The notes under the pieces are model-generated. The model saw only the letters and a list, made by a program, of their open reading frames with translations. It was not told where the DNA came from and made no database searches. This document shows positions 53,485 through 61,461 of a stretch of DNA of 64,000 nucleotides, in pieces; positions within the stretch are counted from its first letter, which is position 1; each line of letters begins with the position of its first letter. The position numbers and the translations under genes are program-made. The DNA is from Bradyrhizobium sp. AZCC 2262 (GTDB taxonomy: Bacteria > Pseudomonadota > Alphaproteobacteria > Rhizobiales > Xanthobacteraceae). The stretch covers positions 2,666,001 through 2,730,000 of the forward strand of contig NZ_JAZHRT010000001.1 of assembly GCF_036924535.1 (NCBI RefSeq), written 5' to 3'.

Positions 53485-53781
53485 ATCCCACCCCGATCCA
53501 ACTCTAGCGCCTGCGCCGAAATAAGGACACAACAAAAATTGTGTTTTACCCGAAATGCAACTCGGCGCTTAACTCGCGAAATGCTCGTGCCAAGGATTGC
53601 TTCAGACGGCGTGGAAGGCGTCAATGAGCACCTTCGAAGAGCCATAGCTTTCAACATAAAAAGGGGACACGGAAATGGTTGGAATCCGTCGCATCATCAC
53701 CGCGCTCGAATCTGCGGCCGCTAGCGGACGTCATGTATCGCCCAGCGTATAAACTGTCATGCGAGGTTCGGTTGACACCGC

Positions 53782-54429
53782 CTATTTCAGCAAGTCTTCA
53801 ATGCTCACATCTTCAAACGGATTCGGAATAGCTCGACGCGTCACAAAGATGCCGGAGATCTTGGTTGTTGGGAAGCGCGCCTGGAGCGTGTCCTTCATCG
53901 CCCTGAAATGGGCACCAGCCGTTAGCATGTCGTCCACGACGCCAATGTACTTTGGGTCGCCGGGCCCGCATAAGGATTCGTCGATCTGGTAGATCGCTTT
54001 TAATTGGTCGGGCGTTAGCCGCTCACCTTCGTGAACAGCGTCGGTTGATTGGGTCTGAACAACAAGCTCGCGGACATCGACCGTTGCTGTTGATTTTATC
54101 GCGTTGCAAATACGCGTTATGCGATCGTCATATGCAGGATCGGTCTTTATCTTCGATGGCGGTGTTGGCACCAGCACTGCCTCTTCCATCCATTTCGGAT
54201 TGAGTGCTGGCCCCATATCTGCGGCGCAGCGCTCGATGGCGCCTGCCTTATATTGATAACCGCCGGCACCCCTTTTCTTTTTCAGATTGTAGATGAGTTG
54301 GTTGGCTTCGCCGTCATAGCCAGCGCCGGCGGTGTATTCATATAAAAAGAAGCAAACGTCGTCAGACGTCAGGTAGTAGTGGTCCGGTAGATTCGTATCA
54401 TCAATCTTTCGAAAGCGGACCGTTGGCAC
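53782..54429 (-). CDS. Phosphoribosyltransferase-like protein coupled to DprA-like gene
   Basis: I choose GTG 54429 with GGAAGG six bases upstream, overlapping the DprA-like stop by 29 bases; the open frame to 54597 lacks a site. The 215-residue product has the PRPP-loop pattern VVDDMLTAGAHF (about residues 165-176) and the ComF-like VPTPPSK segment. The N-terminal part (KKRGAGGYQYKAG) is not typical of ComF. It probably binds PRPP or a nucleotide. The strict coupling to a DprA-like gene suggests a nucleotide-linked defence pair. Confidence 0.78.
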   Translation of the reverse strand: MPTVRFRKIDDTNLPDHYYLTSDDVCFFLYEYTAGAGYDGEANQLIYNLKKKRGAGGYQYKAGAIERCAADMGPALNPKWMEEAVLVPTPPSKIKTDPAYDDRITRICNAIKSTATVDVRELVVQTQSTDAVHEGERLTPDQLKAIYQIDESLCGPGDPKYIGVVDDMLTAGAHFRAMKDTLQARFPTTKISGIFVTRRAIPNPFEDVSIEDLLK

Positions 54430-55321
54430 CGAGGGCCTTCCAAATATCTGACGGTTCTTTAACGCGGATCGCGCCTTTGCTCTCGTAATTGGTAGGCCAG
54501 GAAATGTCATTCCTCGCAAAACAAGAATCGAGAATGAATAGCTTGCGTCCTTGCTGCAACGCAGCTCGCGCCTGCGTGAGTGTGCCGCTGGTGTCACTTG
54601 CTTCTACTATCACCGTCGCCTCTGTGAGAGCGCTCATGGTGACATTGCGCGCGGGAAAAAAGAGCTTGTTCTGAGGTACATGCTGATTTGCATACCGCAA
54701 TACTGGCACTTGCGAGATCAGAAGATGGTTTGTCGCAATTCGACGTTGTAGATCTTCGTTCTCTTTTGGGTATGAAACGCCGATCGGAGTTCCGATCACT
54801 GCGATCGTGCGGCCGCCTGCTTCGATCGCCGCGGTATGCGCCGCAGTGTCAATCCCATTTGCGAGCCCAGAAACGACTGTGAACCCTTTGGCCACGAGTT
54901 CGCGTGCAATTCTGCCGGCGCGACGTTTCCCTTCTTCAGTTGCATCGCGACTACCGACAACAGCAACAGAGCGGGTTTCGGTAAGCTCCCACGTGCCTTG
55001 GAAATACAGCATCTCAATCGGATATCGAGCATCACGCAGTTTCTGCGGATAATTGCCTGCATGATGTATTCGAACGCCGAAACGGGAAACGCCAGCCTTC
55101 GACAGACGCCGCACAACCTCCCGAGCACGTCCGTGAGCCACGGTCGGCGACACAAAGTCGGAGGGCACCGCCGTTGGATCGGCGGCGAACTTGTCAGCTA
55201 TCGATTTGAACGTCGCGCCTTTTTGAAGCCAAAGCTCTTCGTATGCACCGAGCTCACATAGAGGCGAGATCGGCGCGACGGCAGGACCGTCATCAGATTT
55301 TGCAAGAAGTGCGGCGTTCAT
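54401..55321 (-). CDS. DprA/Smf-like (SLOG superfamily) protein
   Basis: A 306-residue protein with the Rossmann-like core: RSVAVVGSRDATEEGKR (about residues 118-134), SGLANGIDTAAH, IAVIGTPIGVSYP, FPARNVTMSAL and EASDTSGTLTQARAAL. Chromosomal DprA (about 370 residues) loads RecA on ssDNA in transformation and has extra SAM and winged-helix domains that are absent here. AGGA precedes the ATG. It is upstream of the PRTase-like gene with overlap. A role in nucleotide sensing or immunity is inference. Confidence 0.85.
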   Translation of the reverse strand: MNAALLAKSDDGPAVAPISPLCELGAYEELWLQKGATFKSIADKFAADPTAVPSDFVSPTVAHGRAREVVRRLSKAGVSRFGVRIHHAGNYPQKLRDARYPIEMLYFQGTWELTETRSVAVVGSRDATEEGKRRAGRIARELVAKGFTVVSGLANGIDTAAHTAAIEAGGRTIAVIGTPIGVSYPKENEDLQRRIATNHLLISQVPVLRYANQHVPQNKLFFPARNVTMSALTEATVIVEASDTSGTLTQARAALQQGRKLFILDSCFARNDISWPTNYESKGAIRVKEPSDIWKALGANGPLSKD

Positions 55322-55586
55322 CGGTTTCCTATAGTCATCTTCGTACGGCGATTCGGGAATAGCAAACCCTGCCTTTTGACGACTTTCCAGCGCGACTTAT
55401 GTTCCATCAGCCAACCTAGCACAAATGCCTAACAGACTGTTTTCACTTGAATTTGTATGTCTGTAAGGGACCAAATTGGATTGACACAAAGGTCGCCCCA
55501 GCATTTCGCTGGCGACTTCGTTCAGCTCCCTAGCTGACGACGGCGAGTCTCATCGCTCGACCTTCGCCAATGAGTCCGCGCCTTGA
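55322..55586. other. AT-richer gap upstream of the DprA-like gene
   Basis: This 265-base stretch is visibly AT-richer than most of the window and should contain the promoter of the DprA-PRTase pair. I could not choose a promoter with confidence. Confidence 0.3.
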
Positions 55587-55847
55587 CTAGTTGGGCCGTT
55601 GGTTGATTAACAGATTGCCGACCGTCTCCTTGACGAAGGCACGGACCTTCCTTTCTCGCGCCGCGGCCATCGGCGCCAATGGCATGGTACCCGCTATGTC
55701 CAGCAGTTGTGCCCTCATATCCGAACGATAGCCGTCCGGATCGTCCGCCATCGTGGCGATGATCTCGAACATCGTTTTCAGCATCAATTGCGTGGATACA
55801 TTGCTGGCGATGTAGCGCGCCGTCGCTGTTTCTTCGTCTTCCGCCAT
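55587..55847 (-). CDS. Small protein, third gene of a LexA-boxed operon
   Basis: ATG 55847 has GAGGAG six bases upstream, giving 86 residues, mostly helical with no recognised motif. It starts with an acidic MAEDEETATARY. It lies 11 bases after the 82-residue gene and belongs to the three-gene operon that begins at 56326. No function known to me. Confidence 0.6.
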   Translation of the reverse strand: MAEDEETATARYIASNVSTQLMLKTMFEIIATMADDPDGYRSDMRAQLLDIAGTMPLAPMAAARERKVRAFVKETVGNLLINQRPN

Positions 55848-55858
55848 GGTGTGCTCCT

Positions 55859-56107
55859 CTACAACGCACTCAGATCGTCCGGCACGTCGCCGAACTTCTT
55901 GATGACCTTTGCATCGCCGAAATCGCCCGTCGCGGGATCTCCGGTCCGGCTGAAGGCCACAGCTCCTACATGGCCCGGCTTGCGCGACAAAGCTTCCGCG
56001 CGCATGACCACCGCGACTGGGTTCAGGCATTCGGTTGGTTCGCCGGCCGCAATGCCATCGTCGGCCGCGATAAAGGGCAGCGCCACGAAGTAGGTTACTT
56101 CCGTCAC
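55859..56107 (-). CDS. Small protein, second gene of a LexA-boxed operon
   Basis: GTG 56107 has AGGAG six bases upstream, giving 82 residues. The N-terminal TYFVALPFIAADDGIAAGEP and central GAVAFSRTGDPATGDFGDAK are found in small rhizobial proteins I cannot name. It lies between two other small genes at 9-11 base spacing, so all three are probably one transcript. Confidence 0.6.
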   Translation of the reverse strand: MTEVTYFVALPFIAADDGIAAGEPTECLNPVAVVMRAEALSRKPGHVGAVAFSRTGDPATGDFGDAKVIKKFGDVPDDLSAL

Positions 56108-56116
56108 GATTCGCTC

Positions 56117-56326
56117 CTAGCCGGAATAGGTCTGAAACCGCCCGCGCACGTAGGCGTGTGAAACGGCCTTCATCAGTTCGCTCACCTCGGATTCCAAATA
56201 TTCATTCGCGACGATCAACGCCCGGATCGCGGACCGCATGTCGCCGCCGCACGCCGCGATGGCTTGATCTACCGCAGCCTCCAGCCCGTCCGCGTCCTGT
56301 GCTTTCGGCTGTGAATCCGCGGACAT
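56117..56326 (-). CDS. Small helical protein, first gene of a LexA-boxed operon
   Basis: A 69-residue protein, acidic, mostly helical, with VDQAIAACGGDMRSAIRALI and SEVSELMKAVSHAYVRGRF. The ATG 56326 lies 34 bases from a LexA box. It heads the three-gene leftward operon. It is not a known SOS protein to me. Confidence 0.6.
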   Translation of the reverse strand: MSADSQPKAQDADGLEAAVDQAIAACGGDMRSAIRALIVANEYLESEVSELMKAVSHAYVRGRFQTYSG

Positions 56327-56338
56327 GACGCTGTTCCC

Positions 56339-56397
56339 GGTTGACCGGCTGGCGACTATGTTCCTATTTTGTTCTCATGGAGTCAAGCCGGTCAACC
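56339..56397. repeat. Perfect 12-base inverted repeat around the divergent SOS promoter
   Basis: GGTTGACCGGCT (56339-56350) and AGCCGGTCAACC (56386-56397) are perfectly inverted, enclosing the LexA box and the start codon at 56377. Each arm contains a TTGACC -35-like sequence, so it may simply reflect divergent promoters, or a second operator. Confidence 0.6.
56360..56374 (+). promoter_or_regulatory. LexA box (GTTC-N7-GTTC) in a divergent promoter
   Basis: GTTCCTATTTTGTTC matches the alphaproteobacterial LexA operator exactly. It overlaps a -10-like TATTTT (56365-56370) downstream of TTGACC (56341-56346, spacing 18). The predicted start at about 56377 coincides with the ATG of the rightward gene. 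The leftward operon is also within reach. Confidence 0.8.
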
Positions 56398-56589
56398 CGT
56401 CGTTTCAAGCCGCCCTGGACCCTGATCCGGGAGAATTCGGAGTGCTACACTGTCCAAGACGCCAGCGGCGTCACGATGGCCTTGGCTCTTTGCCGCGATG
56501 ACAAGCAACGTTACAGCGTCAGCGCCAGCAAACTCACCTCGGAGGAAGCGCGCCGGATCGGAAAGGCTATCAGCCTCGCCAGTTCATGA
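56377..56589 (+). CDS. Small rhizobial protein under a LexA box
   Basis: ATG 56377 gives 70 residues: MESSRSTRRFKPPWTLIREN, then VQDASGVTMALALCRDD and a basic TSEEARRIGKAISL end. The RRF-PPW start and SxEEARRI end match a small family widespread in Rhizobiales. There is no ribosome site and the predicted transcript begins at the ATG, so it may be translated leaderless. It is divergent from the three-gene operon. Confidence 0.7.
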   Translation: MESSRSTRRFKPPWTLIRENSECYTVQDASGVTMALALCRDDKQRYSVSASKLTSEEARRIGKAISLASS

Positions 56590-56779
56590 TGCAGCGTCAG
56601 GGCTTTTAGGCGCGTGGGGGCGGGCCTCGCTGGCGGGCCGATCGCCGTATCACGTCGCCCTGGAGGACACCGACATTCGCGCGCAAAGCGGCGGGAAGAG
56701 CGTGATCGCCTTCTCCCAAAGATCCTGTCGGGACGGATAGAACTCAACGATCAACTTGAAAAAAAATGACGTGATGCGA

Positions 56780-57886
56780 CTACATCGGCAGCGCCAGCTG
56801 TGGTTCTGCGTCGTCGACATGCTGCAGCGCCGATAGCGAGACTCCCAGAAGCCGGACCGGCTTGGGGACCGGCATCTCGTTCTGCAGCAAACCGACCGAT
56901 AGGCCTTCCAGTTCGCTGCGGCTCGAAACCGCGACGGGGACGGATTTGCTGCGCGTGATAATCTCGAAGTCGTTGAACTTCACCTTCAGCGTCACCGTGC
57001 GTCCCCGGTTGCCGGCGCCTTCGCAGTATCGCCAGACCTTGTCGATGAGCTGCTTCAGTTCAACAACCATGGCGTCGAAGTCGGTGAGGTCGGTGGAGAA
57101 CGTGTTTTCGGCGCCGACGGATTTGCGGATCCGGTCGGCGCGGACCTCACGGTTGTCGACGCCCCGCGAGATCCAGTAGTAGTAGCTTCCGGCCTTCCCG
57201 AAGTTTGTCTGCATGAATTCGAGCGACTGATTACGCATGTCGAGGCCGGTGTAGAGGCCGAGGGCGTTCATCTTGGTGCCGGTTGCCGGCCCGATTCCAT
57301 GAAACTTGCCGACGGGGAGGGCTTCGACGAACGCCGGCCCCATCTCCGGCGTGATGACGTACTGGCCGTTCGGCTTGCGGTGGTCGGAGGCGAGCTTCGC
57401 AAGAAACTTGTTGTAAGAGATGCCGGCCGAAGCGTTGAGGCCTGTCACCTCCTTGATCTTCGCGCGGATCGCGCACGCCACGTCTCGCGCCAATGGAATG
57501 CCTTGCAGATTTTCGGTCACGTCGAGGTAAGCCTCGTCCAGCGACAGCGGCTCGATAATCGGGGTGTGCTCGGCGAATATCTCGCGTATCTGCTGGGAGA
57601 CCGCCTTGTAGACCTCGAAGCGCGGCTTCACGAAGATCAGGTCTGGGCATTGCCGCTTGGCGGTTACCGAGGGCATGGCCGACCGCACCCCGAACTTGCG
57701 GGCTTCGTAGCTGGCTGCCGCCACAACGCCCCGCTCCTGGGATCCGCCGACGGCGACCGGCTTACCGCGGAGATCCGGATTGTCCCGCTGCTCGACGGAC
57801 GCGTAGAAGGCGTCCATGTCGACGTGGATGATCTTGCGCTGGCGGCCCGGGGGAACTGCCTGGTCGTCATCGTTCTCGGTGGTCAC
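56780..57886 (-). CDS. dinB: DNA polymerase IV (DinB)
   Basis: A 368-residue Y-family polymerase. HVDMDAFYASVEQ (Asp23, Asp25) and LSLDEAYLDV (about residues 116-125) give the catalytic acids. Thumb and little-finger regions follow, and the C-terminus ends QLALPM, a likely beta-clamp-binding motif. It makes error-prone lesion bypass. It overlaps the SRAP-like gene by 4 bases, so both would be co-expressed. The chromosome usually has its own dinB, so this may be an extra copy on mobile DNA. Confidence 0.93.
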   Translation of the reverse strand: MTTENDDDQAVPPGRQRKIIHVDMDAFYASVEQRDNPDLRGKPVAVGGSQERGVVAAASYEARKFGVRSAMPSVTAKRQCPDLIFVKPRFEVYKAVSQQIREIFAEHTPIIEPLSLDEAYLDVTENLQGIPLARDVACAIRAKIKEVTGLNASAGISYNKFLAKLASDHRKPNGQYVITPEMGPAFVEALPVGKFHGIGPATGTKMNALGLYTGLDMRNQSLEFMQTNFGKAGSYYYWISRGVDNREVRADRIRKSVGAENTFSTDLTDFDAMVVELKQLIDKVWRYCEGAGNRGRTVTLKVKFNDFEIITRSKSVPVAVSSRSELEGLSVGLLQNEMPVPKPVRLLGVSLSALQHVDDAEPQLALPM

Positions 57887-58608
57887 GTTGTCTGCCCGGC
57901 TGGATCTTCCTTGACGCCGCGGGCGACGATTTTGAGCGACCCGTCCGAAAGCGGTCGCTGTAGCTTCAAGACCTCGTCCGGAGGGGCCGTCATCCAGGTC
58001 TCGACTGCTTGCGGCGTCGTCAGGATCACCGGCATCGCCTTGTGGTGGATGGCGCCGACCTCGGCGTTCGGTTCCGTCGTGAGGAACGCGTAGAGGTCGT
58101 TGGTGGTCTCGCCTTCCTTGACTTTCCGGACGGACGTCCAGTTGGTCCAGATGCCGGCGAAGCAGGCGAGGGGACGGGTCTCATCAAGCGCGAACCAGAT
58201 ATCGCCGCCCTCGGCCTTGTTGAACTCGCTGAACGAGTTGAACGGCACCACGCAGCGGTTTTCGGTCCCGAGCCATCGCGTCCAGTGCTTGCTCTTCACG
58301 TTGCGAATGTTCGTCGTGCCGCCGTCCGGCTCCATCCGCAGCAGTTCCTTGAAATCGACGGTCTTGCCCTTGTCCTGAAGCTTTTCGGCCCGTTTCTTCG
58401 TGGCGTCCATCAGTGCCTTTGACGACGAAGGCATTCCCCACCGCGCCGTAGCGAGCTCGCGGCCCTCGGCCCCGTTGCGCACGATCGGTGCGTTGTAATC
58501 GGGAAAAACCCCCGGCACCGGCGCCAGATTGCCGACGTATCGGTTCACGACGCGAAACAGCGCGATGATGGCGGCCTGGTTTGTGGTGATCGAATAGAGA
58601 TTGCAGAT
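57883..58608 (-). CDS. SRAP/YedK (HMCES-type) abasic-site protein with no normal start before its Cys
   Basis: Family likeness is clear: CVVPFNSFSEFN holds the acidic residue and GAIHHKAMPVIL the His motif. Canonical members begin Met-Cys-Asn, with Cys2 as the nucleophile that links to abasic sites. Here the frame reads ATC-TGC-AAT-CTC-TAT (ICNLYS, from 58608), with no ATG, GTG, TTG or CTG between that point and the upstream stop. The first standard start is GTG 58548, which would remove the Cys and give 221 residues. It overlaps dinB by 4 bases. It may be an ATC-initiated protein, a pseudogene, or a sequencing error. Confidence 0.75.
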   Translation of the reverse strand: MCNLYSITTNQAAIIALFRVVNRYVGNLAPVPGVFPDYNAPIVRNGAEGRELATARWGMPSSSKALMDATKKRAEKLQDKGKTVDFKELLRMEPDGGTTNIRNVKSKHWTRWLGTENRCVVPFNSFSEFNKAEGGDIWFALDETRPLACFAGIWTNWTSVRKVKEGETTNDLYAFLTTEPNAEVGAIHHKAMPVILTTPQAVETWMTAPPDEVLKLQRPLSDGSLKIVARGVKEDPAGQTT

Positions 58609-58872
58609 GTGGACGGCCCCCCACTTGTCAGGATGGTAGCAGACTTTTGACCTGATCGCTTGCTCTCAGATGTCCGGCCTGTTTGCGCGGACAAAGCCCG
58701 CTGGCCGAGATGGTGTTCGCTACGCACGTTCCAAGCACATAGGCGACATTGATGATGCCAGTGTAATCTACGGAAGCTCGCGCGTGTCGACCGATCGGTC
58801 CTTCCATCTACTGCGTCCTGCAAGTTCGTGGGCTATCCGCCGAGCAACCTCGCTCGCGGCGCCAATTTCAGA

Positions 58873-59139
58873 TCAGATGGGCATGGCGGCTGCCGGCCGG
58901 TTGTACACGCCGCCCGATATCATCAAGCGCCACGCGATGCGGGCGAACCTATTGGCCAAGGCCACCGCCACCAACTTCGGCGGCTTTCGTTCTAGCAGCG
59001 AGGCGAGCCAGGGTGTGGGCTTATGACGACCCTTTCGGATATGCTTCAGCAGCGCGGTCGCGCCGACGATCAACGTCGATCGGAGCACCGAATCTCCAGC
59101 CTTTGTGATACCGCCATGTCTTCCCCACTTGAATGGGTT
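58873..59139 (-). pseudogene. IS110-family transposase C-terminal remnant
   Basis: The minus-strand frame carries WGRHGGITKAGD, then VLRSTLIVGATALLKHI and KLVAVALANRFARIAWRLM, the C-terminal signature of IS110/IS116 transposases. A TAG (59140-59142) precedes it and no N-terminal DEDD half is seen. It is a decayed insertion-sequence fragment next to the SRAP-like gene. Confidence 0.78.
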
Positions 59140-59413
59140 CTAGTTATCTATCGATAGTTCGATTAGCGCAGACTGCAAGTCAATCAGCCGGCCCGGCCAT
59201 CTTCGACATGGCCGACGTCGTTTTGTGCAGAGCTGGCCCATTTCGAGCAAGAGAACGGAGACTACAGACCCACGGGCCCTGCCTCATGCCGACCCGTTGG
59301 TAGGGGGCAAATATGCCGTTCAGCTCCTGTTTATAAATCCAGCCGTCGAAAAGTAGCCATCGACAAAACTGCAACTATTGATAAATTTGTCACTTTAGTC
59401 TTAGGGGCCGATT
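59140..59413. other. Gap upstream of the lipoprotein operon
   Basis: Low-information DNA of 274 bases, AT-richer near 59340-59400. It probably holds the promoter of the secreted-protease operon. No gene is recognised. Confidence 0.3.
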
Positions 59414-60619
59414 ATGCGGGCGATAATTTTTGTTGCGTTGGGGCTTTCATTGGGCGGCTGTACGGTCATTCCACACCTTGAAGAAGACGGCATCGCAATT
59501 GCCCACATCGTCCAACGAGTGAAATGCGAGTTGGCCTACGCCGTCCCAGATTTCAGGGGTCACTACCCGAGCGGCGATTATCAATGGATGAGGTACTGGA
59601 CCGCCAAGGTCGACTTGACGCTCGACGTCAACGACCTGTCGTCCGTGAAACCCAATTCAAGCTATGTAACACCTGTCTCTCAAGGAACGTTCTCAATCGG
59701 CGCCACCGGAGAATTGTCCACCCAGGCACAGCGAGTCGAGAAACTCAGCTTTACACTTTCGATGAATGAGCTCGTCGAAAATAGAAACAACACCAATTGC
59801 CTTCTGCCATTCCAGCTCGGCCTGTTAGGAAATCTAGGGCTTCACGAGTGGGTCGTCTCTGCGCTTGCGCCTACGGAAACCGGACAGCTTAAAATAGGCT
59901 ATCATCAGCCGCCGAATGGCAAAACGAATCCAATCCCCGGTCCCGCCACAGTGGATGCATCACAAGAACCGGGTTACGTGTCTCCGGCAAAACGTTTGCT
60001 GAAGGAGGCATTCGCGGCTCTTCAGAAAGGCGAAAACGGGACAAAGCTAGCCAGAGAAGCCGCTCTGCGCGCGCGGGCGCTCGCACTCCAATCGAAATTC
60101 CAGGCTACGTACGATGCGGTAGATGCTGCCTACGGATACGTCGAAGCCACCTCGAAGCTGCTGGAAAAGGCGAATAATCTCGCATGGCAGGCAACTGTCG
60201 CGGATCGAGATGCGAAAGAGCAAAAGGACAAGCTGCAGGGTAGTGATCCCGACCTGCTAAAAAAGATACAGCCCGCAGCAAAGGAAGCTAGCGACGAGGT
60301 CGCCAAAGCTAAAGCCACTGCCAAAGCAGCCTGGGAGTTGCTGCCGCGAGACGCTCCTATCGATTCGATCACTCATACCGCAAAGTTCGTCGTTACCCTA
60401 GGCGGTAGCGTGACGCCCAACTGGACCTTGGTGAAGTTCAAGGGGCCGGGCCTAACAGCGCCGTTTGCGGCAGCCTCGCGAGTCCGTACCAATCAGCTGG
60501 ACGTTGTTCTCGGCATGCCGGCGGTCGCTGGCGGCAAGGAGCTGTCTGACGAGCAAAGGCGGCAATTGTTCGATATTCAGCTCGACTCCTTGCGGCGATC
60601 CTTGGTCGTATTCCAGTGA
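59414..60619 (+). CDS. Lipoprotein with helical C-terminal half, unknown function
   Basis: A 401-residue protein with a lipoprotein signal (LGGC, Cys16). The N-terminal half (about 20-170) is beta-rich; residues about 190-310 form a long Ala/Lys/Glu-rich helix region that may be a coiled coil. I do not recognise a family. It heads an operon with two secreted proteases, so it may be an envelope scaffold, inhibitor or target of them. The sequence has no cysteine-rich or enzymatic motif I can name. Confidence 0.7.
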   Translation: MRAIIFVALGLSLGGCTVIPHLEEDGIAIAHIVQRVKCELAYAVPDFRGHYPSGDYQWMRYWTAKVDLTLDVNDLSSVKPNSSYVTPVSQGTFSIGATGELSTQAQRVEKLSFTLSMNELVENRNNTNCLLPFQLGLLGNLGLHEWVVSALAPTETGQLKIGYHQPPNGKTNPIPGPATVDASQEPGYVSPAKRLLKEAFAALQKGENGTKLAREAALRARALALQSKFQATYDAVDAAYGYVEATSKLLEKANNLAWQATVADRDAKEQKDKLQGSDPDLLKKIQPAAKEASDEVAKAKATAKAAWELLPRDAPIDSITHTAKFVVTLGGSVTPNWTLVKFKGPGLTAPFAAASRVRTNQLDVVLGMPAVAGGKELSDEQRRQLFDIQLDSLRRSLVVFQ

Positions 60620-60720
60620 GAGCGAACGAACAATCGTAGGGCCCTTCAGAAAATGCGTACGTCAGCGGCGCTGCGAGGAGGCACATTTTGCAGTTTGTGA
60701 ACAAATTCTCCGCGGCCTAG

Positions 60721-61461
60721 ATGAGGGACAATCCAGCGATGGTGCGCCCTCATTCGGCAACATCAGATGGCCTCCAATCCAGACGCAGCATTCAGACGCT
60801 GACTGCGCTGGCCTTTGCCGTCTGTTTCTTGTTCATCGGATTAATGGGGATGGCTGTTGCCGATGAGATCGTGCCAGTTGGGATTACCCAAGAGGAACTG
60901 TTCGGCACCATGCTGCGCAGCTCCAAGTGGAAAAAAATGCCCATCGGCGTGTGCTGGGAGAACCCGTCCGACAGCAATGCAGTCAAGCGAGCTATCGTCC
61001 GGCAAGCCGTGGAGGAGACTTGGGTCGCCCATTCGGCCATCTCTTTTACAGGATGGGATGACACTTGCGTTGAAAAGACGCCGGGCGTTCACATCCGAAT
61101 CTCAGATGAAGAGCCGCACACCCGCGCGATGGGTTATTACCTGGACCAGTACCCGTCCGGCCTGATCTTGAACTTCGAATTCACAAACTGGGGCAGGGAT
61201 TGCATGCAGAAGCGCGACTTCTGCATCTACGCTGTGGCCGCTCATGAATTCGGGCATGTACTCGGCTTCACGCACGAGCAGAATCGCAACGACGCGCCGC
61301 CCGAATGTAAGGCAGAACGTTCAGGTACCGTAGGCGATTACAAGGTGACCAGGTTCGATCGCGGCTCCATCATGAGCTATTGCAACCCGAACTGGAACGG
61401 TGATGGCAAGCTGAGTGAGCTAGATATTCAAGCAGTTCAAACCGTTTATGGCAAACAATGA
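60721..61461 (+). CDS. Secreted zinc metalloprotease (matrixin/astacin-like)
   Basis: A 246-residue protein with an N-terminal membrane or signal segment (about residues 28-47). The Zn motif HEFGHVLGFTHEQNR has His175, Glu176, His179 and His185, and a Met-turn is present in SIMSYC. Cys pairs suggest disulfides in the periplasm. Start at 60721; ATG 60739 is also possible. Its stop overlaps the next gene start (ATGA). It is expected to cleave extracytoplasmic proteins. Confidence 0.87.
   Translation: MRDNPAMVRPHSATSDGLQSRRSIQTLTALAFAVCFLFIGLMGMAVADEIVPVGITQEELFGTMLRSSKWKKMPIGVCWENPSDSNAVKRAIVRQAVEETWVAHSAISFTGWDDTCVEKTPGVHIRISDEEPHTRAMGYYLDQYPSGLILNFEFTNWGRDCMQKRDFCIYAVAAHEFGHVLGFTHEQNRNDAPPECKAERSGTVGDYKVTRFDRGSIMSYCNPNWNGDGKLSELDIQAVQTVYGKQ

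Noticed and set aside
58700..58745. GTTC-N9-GTTC near the SRAP gene as a LexA box
   Set aside because: The spacer is nine bases instead of seven, so it does not match the alphaproteobacterial site.
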